From Spirogloea muscicola (taxonomy: Eukaryota; Streptophyta; Zygnematophyceae; Spirogloeales; Spirogloeaceae), in the NCBI GenBank assembly GCA_009602725.1, contig WELB01000297.1:6244-21228 (forward strand): a stretch of 14,985 nucleotides of DNA, in the 5' to 3' direction. Of this stretch, positions 8,501 through 14,985 are shown piece after piece. Made by a program: the position numbers and the translations under genes. How positions within the stretch are numbered: the stretch's first letter is position 1; the number at the start of each line of letters is the position of its first letter. Under the pieces are notes generated by a model that was not told the DNA's origin, did not search any database, and worked only from the letters and a program-made list of their open reading frames with translations.

Positions 8501-11500
8501 CCTGAGGAACAACAGGAGCCTCACTTCCAGCTGCGCCCCCTGCACTGGTCTTCTCTGCTGCTCGACTGTCAGCAAATCGCCAGTACCGATTGAAGCGCCG
8601 GTCCAGACCGAGGCAAAATGCACCAGGGAACCTCCCAGCTATTCGAGCCTCAACATCACAGCGCACACGCATGCGCCACCTAGCCTTCTGAACTAACTCC
8701 TGTGCCGTCTCCTCCTCAGGCAGCTCCTTCTCCATCTTAGCTGAATGATGCTGATGACGGTCGGCCTTAGCCTCTGTCCACAGTTGCTTGCGCAACTCTG
8801 TGGCCACCTCGAGCCTTTCCTGCCCCAAAGACAAGCCAAGTGACTTGATTCAGCGCCCGGTAGCTGAGCAGGCAGTGTCGATCGGTACTTGGCTCCAGGA
8901 CGACGTGATCAGATATGAATATTACGACACTCGACTGGACTGGAACCAGGTAGGAGGGGCGTCGCCAGCAATGTGTGCAGCTACATCTCCCAGGCAACAC
9001 GCAGCCACAAGACCAAGAAAGTAAGTGAGGTGTAATGGCGTGCTAAGGGCTAGGCAGCTGGCACACTGTACCAGGATGTTCCGACGGAGGGTGGAACCTT
9101 CCAAGGCTCTGTGACACAAGGCCACAAGCGCATCCAGCTTGTCAGTGACCTCCAAAGAAGAGTACTCTTGATCCGTCAGCCGGTGCACCCACAATGCACC
9201 CGTGGACTCGTCCACGAGCTCCATGCCGCCGTCCTGATTGCTCTTGCTTCTACCTTCCTCCTCTTCGTCTTCCTCCTCCTCTTGCATAAGGGACTGTTGC
9301 ACAATGTCATCAGCTTTTGGCCGAATTGGCATGGCATCAGCATCGACCCTCCTATTCACTTCAAACTTTCTCTCCTCAGCCGGCCGCAGATCACAGCTCC
9401 TGTGCTCCTGCAAGCCCCTCGTGTCCTGGCTTCCAGAAGTCCTCACCCGCACAACCAGTCTCCGCAGAGGAGCTTGGCCTGTTTCCAGCAATCGTGAACT
9501 CTCAAACTCCTCGTCTTCATCGTCCTCCTCATCATCGTCCTCCTCAACATCTTCAACCGCTTCGTCCAACCCATCCTCTTCATCATCTGCAGCAACAGAG
9601 ACACCTCCACGTGCCTCCACCTCCTCTTTGGCAGCCCGGAAGATCGTCTCAGCATCTCGGGGATCCTTCCTCAGTTTCTCAAGTACACAGTAGGTAGCGG
9701 GAGACACTTTCCGGAAAATAGGGTCACGCGACAGCGACCCTGCAATGGTGGCCTCTGGCGCCCGAGCGTCCGTAAAATCTCTCAACCCCATTGCCTGCCA
9801 GATCGTCATGGCTTTGCTGGGATCAGCAACAATCAATATGCTTGGCATTTCTGCTTGGCCAAGCTTGAGTAATGAGGGAGGGATTGACTGCAAAAGCCCA
9901 AAATCTGCATGCATGACCAAGCCGATGGGTGGGAAAAGCAGGCATCAACTGAGGAGGAGCAGATAAGTGACCTGGACTCGGCGCAGTATCTCGGGCACAG
10001 GCAGGCCCTCCTTCCCTTCCACAGAAAGGACATGGTACACAGCATACTTCACAGTGCCAGGTGTCAGCTTCGCGAGAGCCCTTCTCTGGAGGCTGGCCAC
10101 ATGGCGTGCTTTCCTGCTGAGAACCCTATTGGCTGCCTCCCTAGCCGCTGCCCCTGACTCCAACAAGCGCAGAGCCTCTTGCTGCTGGATATCCTGCATC
10201 ACAATGGAACTTGTGTGAAGCATTTCTTGACCAGTGCACAAAGCACTGTGTCCGACAACTTCTACCACTAGCTCGCGCATCAATACAAGATCATTCTATG
10301 ATCCCTATGCTCCAACATAGTCAATGGGTGCGAGGTAACAATTGCGGCAAAACGCTGGCAGGAAGTGAAAGAGAAGAGCAGAAACCTCAGGAGCAAGCCC
10401 CAAGCCTTCTGCTTGGTGCTTCCTCTTGGGTCCCAGCCCTGCGGCCAGGGCATATTGGCGCAGGATCTCCGGCCACGTCAGCTCATCCAAATGCTTCACC
10501 CAGTTTGTCGAATCAAACCCCCATGCACGGGCCTGGGCAATTACACAACGCCACAAACGCAGGTAAGACTCATGCCCTTTGGCCAGTATCTCTGTCAGCT
10601 TTTTTGTGTTGTCCAACCCATTGCCTCCTTGGAAAAAGAAGGAGAAATGGAGATCATTCCTCTTCTGGGCAGAGCGGCAAAAGCTCAGAAGACCTGTGTT
10701 CACCATTCTCCTGATTGCCCCTGTACTCCAGCATACTCTTGAAACAAATGCATTGTCTTCAAGTGCTACAATGCTCAGAGGACTCAATACAACAGCATAT
10801 GTTCTATGTGAGACAGAAGAGGCTTGGGTCAAGCTCCTGCTACCACAAGTGACATGGTACTCAGTATTGGTTGACGAGTAGACAAACAATGCTCATTGCA
10901 GAACATGAGACATTAGGTTACCCTGAGAGGAGCACACAATAGCGGACAGAAGATAGACCTCATCAACAATGGGATCAGGTGGTGACGGAGCGGTTGTGGC
11001 AGGGGCCGTGCCCTCCATCTCTCCGGTCGTAAGCGGCCTGCTCCTACTGAAATCCGCAAAAATCAACCGCAAAAGACCGATGTGGACCTTGACCAGCAAC
11101 CGGGAGTCCTGACAGGACAGCCACGGCACAGTCAGGAGCTCATGCAAGACATAGCTACTGACAACAGCATGTTGTATAATGCCTCTACATCAGAAGCAAG
11201 CTGGCCAGGTCAGAACACGTGCACGATATAAAGCTTGGAGCAGGAGGACATATCCAGTCAGAGGCAGAGTACCTGCTTCTGCAAATCAACAAGCAGCCGC
11301 TCAAGAGACAAAGCTCTGATCTCCAAGCTCTCACCAAAGGATGCTAAGAAGCTCCACACCTGCACACATGTTGCAAAGGGCATGGAGCAAGCATGCTGTC
11401 ATTACTTCCTGATTGGCTAGTATGACAAGTTGAGTCGCTATTATCGTTTGACAGTCAAAGCAACTCAGATGACGTTGTCGACGACTGAGATCCTTGCTGC

Positions 11501-13771
11501 ACTGTACTCGTCATCTCCCCAGGCCTTGACATTGTTTGCTTTGACTCGATGACCTCCCTGTTTGCTGCTCAATTTGCTGGTTGAGTAGTCAACCCCAAGA
11601 TTTAGTCCACTCCTAGAGATGCATGTCAATCAAGCCACGGGAAGCGGTGCCAAAGCCTCACCAGGAAGATATAGCCCATGACCTCAAAGGAGGCTGCCCA
11701 CGAGAGGCCAGGAAATGGGTGGCCCACGGCAACGGTCGATGGAGGGAATGCCTGACGCACTGCTTTTGGCAACAACACCAGGTACCACTATAGCACTCAA
11801 ACTCAATTCACTCATGTGTACGCGTTGAATGGTCCATACTGAGCCACATCACTAGTTCATCCCCAGTGAAAGCTATGCAAGCCTCCATCAATGTTACCTG
11901 CTACGACTTGTTGCTGACTCCCCCCCAGAGGGATTTCTGCAGCTGCTCTGAGCTCCAATTCCTCATCATCCAGGAGCGCTGCTGCTTCTCGTGCAGCCTT
12001 CCGAGCTGATATTTGTTGCTGCACCATGAGTTTCCTTGCCATTTTTGTCTCCTCCTTGGCTTTCATCTTTTCTTCCTGCGCATGTGAGCCCGTAAGGCTG
12101 AGCCCAGCAATGACGATGGCTATCGAGCAAGACTCCCACCCTGCAGGGGCAGCGGTGGACCCTGAACAATCACATCACCTTGCAGACGTGGTTTTGAGGG
12201 ATTGTTGGATAGAAGCAGAAGCTCCACAGCAGACCAAACGATGCATTGTGCAGATCAAGCAAGGTGCTCTCGGACCCTCAGCCGACTGTACTGTGCCTTA
12301 CTCTTGCAGCATCTTTTGCCTTCAGTCTTTCAACACGGTGAAGCTCTCTCTGGTGGTCTCGCTCCATGCGCTCCTCCTCCTTCAACCTCTCCTTTAAATG
12401 CCGCTCCAGCTCTTTCCTGGCCTCCCTCTCCACCCTCTCCTGCTCCCTGCGCTGGGCATCTTCAACCTGCAACAATACAGTCACGCATCCAACAGCATAA
12501 GTGGTTGATGCCGGGGTGGCAACCACAGCTGGGATCTAGCCAAGGCTGCTGAAGACCCACCTTGCGACGGGCCATCTCTTGCCTTGCTGCTGCCCGCTTC
12601 GCGCTCCTTTCCTGAGCTTCAAGTTGCTTCTGGAGCCTAGCAGTCCCTGCAGACCCCTGCCAGTGAGGCAGATAGGAGGGCGAGGATCGCAGACGTAAGT
12701 GCGATTCTGCTGGGAGGTTGAGTGGGTGCAGTGAGGTTGCTGATAGATAAATCGACGGCAAGCATAGCGACGCTCATCTGACCCGTCCAGACTGCTATCT
12801 TCTGCATGCGCATACGTAGCGTGCTGCAGAGCGCATGCCGCCTAGCTGGAGAAGGGCTGAAGCTGCAGGTATGATTGCAGTACGTTGTCATACTCTGCGT
12901 TTCCGCTCCTGCCCCTGGGTCCTCGGAGCTTCCGCCGGCTTCGGCCTTTTTCCGGCAGCTACCCGACGTCGTCGCGCCAGGTCTTCAAGCGCTTCTTGAT
13001 GCAGCTGTACCTGCTTCACGTCCCCAGCGGCCCTTGCAGAGGCCAAGGCATCCAGCACTTCTTCCTCCTCCTCCTCCAGCTCCAAGCTGGCTGCGACATA
13101 TGACTTTGTGAGCCGCTTTCTCTTGCTGGGAGGGGCAGGCTCAGCAGGTGCACTTGTGCTCGCGGACGCCGGAACAGTGTCTGCTCTGTCACCAGCGTCT
13201 GCTCTCTTCCGCCCCGTTCCTCTCCCTCTGCCCCTCCCTCTGCCTCTCCCAAGCACCGCACCTTGCACGCCGCCTCTGGCTCTTGCTTGCAACTTCAATG
13301 GCTGGGGCTTGGAGGGCGGTAGAGCCTCGGGCCCTGCGGTGGTGGAAGCATGGTGCGTGTCGCCAGCTGGAGGGCTGGGTGGCACCTCTTGCTGGCCTTG
13401 AGGGCCCGTCGGCCCACCTGGGAGCTTGCTGGGCCGCAATGGCGAGATTCCGCCGAGTGGCTTGGGGCCTGCATGGCAGGATCGATTCCGCCCGATGCTC
13501 AGCGACCAGGGCAGGGCGTGCGCCGGATGGAGCAGAGCGCCTGGGCTCATACAGGGCCCATGTTCGACTGGGGCAACGGTTGTCGGCAGTGGCAAGCGGC
13601 AGGAGGGGAGAGGAGCGACAGGGCCCAGCGGAAAGTGCACTGGCCTGCTGGTCGGGGCGGTGCGGCGGGCAGGGCGAAGGCGCCAGGTGGCAGGGGGTCG
13701 AAGTGGGCGGAGAAGCGGGGGCCGTCGGGGCGGAGGAGGCCCAGGTCGCTGGCGAGCAGCGTGACGGGCAT
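5570..13771 (-). CDS. RLT: RINGLET-like (RLT) DDT/HARE-HTH/WHIM chromatin-remodelling subunit
   Basis: Plant RLT proteins bind ISWI ATPases and help set nucleosome spacing in the nucleus. Exons on the minus strand: 13771-13553, 13391-12894, 12656-12561, 12466-12302, 12075-11898, 11759-11662, 11359-11273, 11108-10922, 10627-10386, 10193-9972, 9794-9072, 8819-8412, 8215-7799, 7524-7420, 7157-6870 and 6583-5570. Exons 3-16 total 4230 nt in one open frame; the whole is about 1648 residues, near the plant size (about 1700). In order: an N-terminal DPLPPGAF block, RG and basic motifs, a charged coiled-coil region, the RKAAREAAALLDDEELEL block, DDT, WAWGFD-like/TWPEILRQ block, HARE-HTH, WHIM motifs, a Cys-pair motif, and RG and acidic C-terminal tracts. 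The start at 13771 has a GCCGCC leader and comes just before the first conserved block; an in-frame ATG at 14086 has poor context. The exon 1/2 junction (donor 13552, acceptor about 13392) is uncertain. No homeodomain is visible, unlike in plant RLT1/2. Confidence 0.9.
5915..6166 (-). repeat. Low-complexity acidic tract of RLT (GAG/GAC repeat)
   Basis: About 80 residues, mostly Glu and Asp, encoded by near-pure purine triplets; the plus strand is TCC/TCG-rich. The poly-Ser plus-strand frame starting at 5988 is a shadow of this. A polypurine run of this length can slip in replication and is length-variable in many genomes. Confidence 0.9.
6338..6433 (-). other. RG-rich segment in the RLT C terminus
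   Basis: Gly/Arg array (GSGRGRRDKGTGRGRGR, then RQGRGRGGR) in exon 16. Such RG/AT-hook-like arrays bind nucleic acid or are arginine-methylated in other nuclear proteins; plant RLTs also have GR-rich tails. Confidence 0.7.
6742..6771 (+). repeat. G-run cluster in RLT intron 15
   Basis: Runs of 8, 5 and 7 guanines on the plus strand within 30 nt, so C-rich on the transcribed-sense strand. The longest runs can each supply two G-tracts, so a G-quadruplex is possible on the template strand. Lies within the 286-nt intron 6869-6584. Confidence 0.6.
6870..7524 (-). other. RLT exons 14-15: WHIM3 region
   Basis: Exon 14 (7524-7420), too short and too masked to stand out alone, reads DAIPKRSMLTSWDQ then LDWRRKLKRATTVPQIQQ. 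It aligns with plant VMPEDALVGAWRKSAHKLWV...TLVELLQ. Exon 15 (7157-6870) continues CLDELEGTIPQ and TRAAYLVSPPTMAALLLRLH, ALDSAVAY, matching the plant ELLQVLGDF and SSALALWLVKLDA blocks. Both joins are phase 0. Confidence 0.82.
7799..8819 (-). other. WHIM2 region with the DRRFNRYWRF motif and Cys-pair motif
   Basis: Exon 12 (8819-8412) carries ERLEVATELRKQLWTEAK and LGLDRRFNRYWRF (8606-8574), the hallmark LGSDRRYNRYWRF WHIM motif. In ISWI partners this region helps sense linker DNA and bind ISWI. Exon 13 (8215-7799) continues with ALDALLEALDQRGAREAALH (plant EALDALLTSLDIRGVRESHL). It then holds a C-x2-C-x11-C-x2-CH cluster (RCDVCQ...YHCRNCHETT, with two more Cys by 7877), a likely zinc-binding motif also present in plant RLTs. 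Confidence 0.88.
9072..9670 (-). other. RLT exon 11 remainder: acidic linker and WHIM1
   Basis: After the HARE-HTH come a helix (RKDPRDAETIFRAAKEEVEA) and two acidic stretches, one D/E-rich near 9495-9590 and one of Glu near 9255-9290. The exon ends with LEVTDKLDALVALCHRALEG, matching the plant LSVEERLNALVALVGVANEG (WHIM1) block. The acidic DNA on the plus strand reads as a false poly-Ser open frame. Confidence 0.85.
9681..10067 (-). other. HARE-HTH domain of RLT
   Basis: LTPGTVKYAVYHVLSVEGKE, LPVPEILRRVQ, GLRDFTDARAPEATIAGSLS and FRKVSPATYCVL make the winged-helix HARE-HTH domain known from plant HB1/RLT and ASXL proteins. It is split by the 177-nt intron 9971-9795. Plant counterparts read LTPGTVKFAAFHVLSLEG and APSTYCVR at the two ends. 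Confidence 0.9.
9972..10627 (-). other. RLT exons 9-10: TWPEILRQ block and linker to HARE-HTH
   Basis: Exon 9 (10627-10386) starts after a strong pyrimidine-tract acceptor and carries ARAWGFDSTNW, then LDELTWPEILRQYALAAGLG, which is the plant YAWGFD...TWPEILRQLALSAGLG block. Exon 10 (10193-9972) carries LTPGTVKYAVYHVLSVEG and LPVPEILRRVQ. Both joins preserve frame. Confidence 0.88.
11061..11703 (-). other. DDT domain of RLT, split over exons 6-8
   Basis: Exon 6 gives AFPPSTV...SWAASFEVMGYIFL, exon 7 VWSFLASFGESLEIRALSLE and exon 8 DSRLLVKVHIGLLRLIFADF. Joined, these align without gaps to the plant pattern VWRFLITFADVLGLWPFTLDEF...DSRLLGEIH.LLK.I. The gapless fit is why I chose the acceptor before GAC at 11108 rather than an earlier AG. 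The DDT domain is a DNA-binding three-helix fold found in ISWI partner proteins. Confidence 0.85.
11898..12656 (-). other. RLT exons 3-5: charged coiled coil and basic helix block
   Basis: Three exons (12656-12561, 12466-12302, 12075-11898) encode a continuous Lys/Arg/Glu helix, for example RLQKQLEAQERSAKRAAARQ, EREARKELERHLKERLKEEE and MARKLMVQQQISARKAAREA, ending in ALLDDEELELRAAAE. This is the long charged helix plus the ARRIAKESMELIEDEQLEL-type block that precedes the DDT domain in plant RLTs. Junction phases are 0, 0 and 1. Confidence 0.85.
12894..13391 (-). other. RLT exon 2: RG-rich, basic and acidic linker
   Basis: Reads in the frame open from 13640 to 12888. It contains GRGRGRGRGRGTGRKR, an AT-hook-like or RG array, then SKRKRLTKSY, a good nuclear-localisation candidate, then a run of Glu and a charged helix ending QERKRR. 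The donor GTATGA at 12893 closes it in phase 0. The chosen acceptor (after 13392) is one of several AGs that keep the frame, so its 5' edge may move by up to about 100 nt. Confidence 0.6.
13553..13771 (-). other. RLT exon 1 with the conserved DPLPPGAF block
   Basis: The frame opens MPVTLLASDLGLLRPDGP and continues RFSAHFDPLPPGAFALP. Land-plant RLT proteins carry an LREDGP...FDPLPPGAFGAP block after their homeodomain, and the match fixes the reading frame of this very GC-rich stretch. The frame closes at TGA just after a GTATGA donor at 13552. Longer open frames in the other two frames and on the other strand are composition-driven. Confidence 0.75.
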
Positions 13772-14280
13772 GGCGGCCGCGGCGCAGAGGAGCGGGGCGG
13801 GAAGGGGCCGCCTGCGGGCGGCAGCCGAGGCATGTGGGAGGGTCGGGCCAGTCCTCTGGCTGCGCGGCTGCGTGGGCAGGCGCAGCCGGCCCCGGCCGCG
13901 GGCGACGCCCCGGCGGCAGCGAGGAGCGAGGAGGGGGGGGGGGATCTGGGGGCGCGTTCCGGAGAGGGCGCAGGCGGCAGGGCCTCGGGGGCCGCGGCCC
14001 GGCCCGGCCTTATGCCGGGGCCCAGGCCAGCTGGGCCGTCCGGGGCTCCCCCGAGAGAAAAGAGAGAGAAGGCGCGCGGGGCGCATGAAATGAAATGGAG
14101 GCCAATTCGAGCCGACACATTGTTCAGGCAGAGTCTAGGGCACTAAAACTAAACAGGGCTACATAATACGGAAACCAAAACCAAGGTGCCTAAGGTGACA
14201 TCAGTACCCACGGGTGAGCACAAACAAATCCGACAAGCTAACTTGGGGAGCTGGAGCGCCGCCACGGAAGCCGGAGGCCT
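13772..14280 (-). promoter_or_regulatory. GC-rich 5' flank of the RLT gene
   Basis: Positions 13772 to about 14080 are very rich in G+C and CpG, then composition drops abruptly near 14085. No TATA box or named motif could be fixed. The region probably contains the 5' UTR and promoter. In-frame open reading continues upstream to ATG 14086, so an extended N terminus of 105 residues cannot be excluded, but it is low-complexity Pro/Arg/Ala without a homeodomain. Confidence 0.4.
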
Positions 14281-14330
14281 GACTTAAAAGAAGAAGTGGC
14301 ACTCCCAATGGGGGCAAGGGCTGCGAAAAA

Positions 14331-14434
14331 GAAGAAAGTGCTCGCCCATTGAGAATAGGGGCTGGAATAAGAGAAGAAAGTGCTCGCCCATTCGCTGGAA
14401 TAACCAGCCCGAAAAAGAATGAACAGAGTACGAG
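14331..14434 (+). repeat. Left arm of foldback element
   Basis: Begins GAAGAAAGTGCTCGCCCATT and ends GAACAGAGTACGAG. It is the inverted copy of 14796-14866, except for a 33-nt insertion at 14368-14400 that is itself a shortened duplicate of the arm start. Confidence 0.9.
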
Positions 14435-14795
14435 AAGGGGGCCAAGGGGGCTGCGAAAAGCCAGCCCAAAAAGAATTCACAAAGGTTCAGAGGGGCCTAA
14501 GAGCGGTGACAAGGCTGCTACGAGACACTCAGTAACCCCTAATAAGCAGCCGCAGATCAGAGAAGCTGGGCTCCTGGAAGTGGGTCCCCTGGCCAGAGCC
14601 AGAGCCAGCAGCGAGGGCTCTGCCGGCACGAAGGTGCAGCTACAAAGGGGCCTGAGGATGCAATGGTAATGACTTAAAAGAAGAAAGTGCTCGCCCGACT
14701 TAAAGCGCGCCCTGCACGTTGATGAAGAGCCAATGCTTGCGTTTCCCTTCTTTTTGGATTTTGTCCATTCATTTTTGGCTGGCTTCTGCCAGCCC
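14435..14795. mobile_element. Interior of a MITE-like or foldback element
   Basis: The 361 nt between the arms contain no transposase-like frame. Weaker inverted similarity continues inward (AAGCCAGCC near 14457 against GGCTGGCTT ending at 14785). A direct copy of the arm motif (AAGAAGAAAGTGCTCGCCC) lies at 14678-14696 after GACTTAAAAG; GACTTAAAAGAAGAAGTG at 14281 is a related partial copy. No target-site duplication or transposase was found, so the element type is unproven. Confidence 0.5.
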
Positions 14796-14866
14796 CTCGT
14801 ACTCTGTTCATTCTTTTTCGGGCTGGTTGTTCCAGCCCCTATTCTCAATGGGCGAGCACTTTCTTC
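14796..14866 (-). repeat. Right arm of foldback element
   Basis: The reverse complement matches the left arm at 70 of 71 aligned positions, without the left arm's 33-nt insertion. Such identity implies a recent origin or conversion between the arms. Confidence 0.9.
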
Positions 14867-14985
14867 TTCTATGCCGGCGCCAGCCCCTCCTTTCTTGGCC
14901 AGGCAGCGCCGCCCCCCCCGCTCCCGACCGTTGGGCGCCCGCGCCCGCCGCTCGCGCCGCCGCCGTCGCCGCCGCCGGCGGCGAC
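14867..14985. other. GC-rich window end, no gene assigned
   Basis: After the foldback arm the sequence becomes GCC/CGC-rich and ends in a CGCCGCCGGCGGCG palindrome-like run. It resembles the GC-rich 5' ends of the two genes here and may be the beginning of a next gene, but no conserved reading could be identified. Confidence 0.3.

Noticed and set aside
9238-9693. Plus-strand Ser-rich open frame
   Set aside because: Shadow of the acidic linker in RLT exon 11.
10628-10889. In-frame upstream extension of RLT exon 9
   Set aside because: It is open by chance; the frame of exon 8 enters only at the acceptor before 10627, which has a strong pyrimidine tract and the right phase.
11109-11147. Using an earlier acceptor so that RLT exon 8 begins at HELLTVPW
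   Set aside because: The phase-0 AG before GAC at 11108 gives a gapless DDT alignment and a better pyrimidine tract; the earlier choice adds residues in the middle of the domain.
13189-14118. Minus-strand open frame of 309 codons
   Set aside because: Different frame from both the DPLPPGAF exon and the KRKRLTKSY exon; Pro/Ala/Arg composition only, no conserved block.
13148-14146. Plus-strand open frame of 332 codons
   Set aside because: It lies in extremely GC-rich DNA where stops are rare, is low complexity, and overlaps the homology-supported DPLPPGAF exon on the minus strand.
1-14985. tRNA, rRNA, CRISPR or bacterial operon features
   Set aside because: None seen; all credible genes are spliced nuclear genes.

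Overview
The window looks like nuclear DNA of a green alga, most likely a chlorophyte (trebouxiophyte-like is my guess). It holds two large, intron-rich, convergent protein genes of plant-lineage families. Introns are short (65-311 nt) with GT-AG ends, TGTAA poly(A)-type signals lie downstream of both genes, and GC rises sharply toward both 5' ends. The assignment to green algae is firm from the protein families; the finer placement is an inference.

Layout. (1) Positions 1-3527, plus strand: an alkaline/neutral invertase (GH100) in ten exons. It is cut off at its 5' end by the window edge and complete at its 3' end. (2) Positions 3528-5569: the convergent intergenic space. It holds the invertase 3' UTR with a TGTAA at 4267-4271, an 18-bp perfect palindrome, a hexanucleotide repeat, a weak candidate spliced transcript at 4312-4604, and the 3' UTR of the opposite gene with a minus-strand TGTAA at 5030-5026. 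(3) Positions 13771-5570, minus strand: a RINGLET (RLT)-type, DDT/HARE-HTH/WHIM chromatin-remodelling subunit. I reconstruct about sixteen exons and about 1648 residues. Frames and phases agree across all junctions from exon 2 onward; the junction between exons 1 and 2 and the exact start are less sure. (4) Positions 13772-14985: the upstream region. It has a very GC-rich 5' flank, then a foldback element whose two arms (14331-14434 and 14796-14866) match at 70 of 71 aligned positions, plus extra scattered copies of the arm-end motif, then GC-rich sequence to the window end.

The invertase would split sucrose into glucose and fructose in cytosol or organelle. The RLT protein would be the partner of an ISWI ATPase in nucleosome spacing. 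Nothing suggests the two genes work in one pathway; they are neighbours that end toward each other. I found no tRNA, rRNA, CRISPR array, bacterial operon or viral gene. The points most worth a second look are the RLT protein lacking any visible homeodomain, an invertase intron bounded by a 13-bp direct repeat (a possible intron-gain scar), and the young foldback element upstream of the RLT gene.
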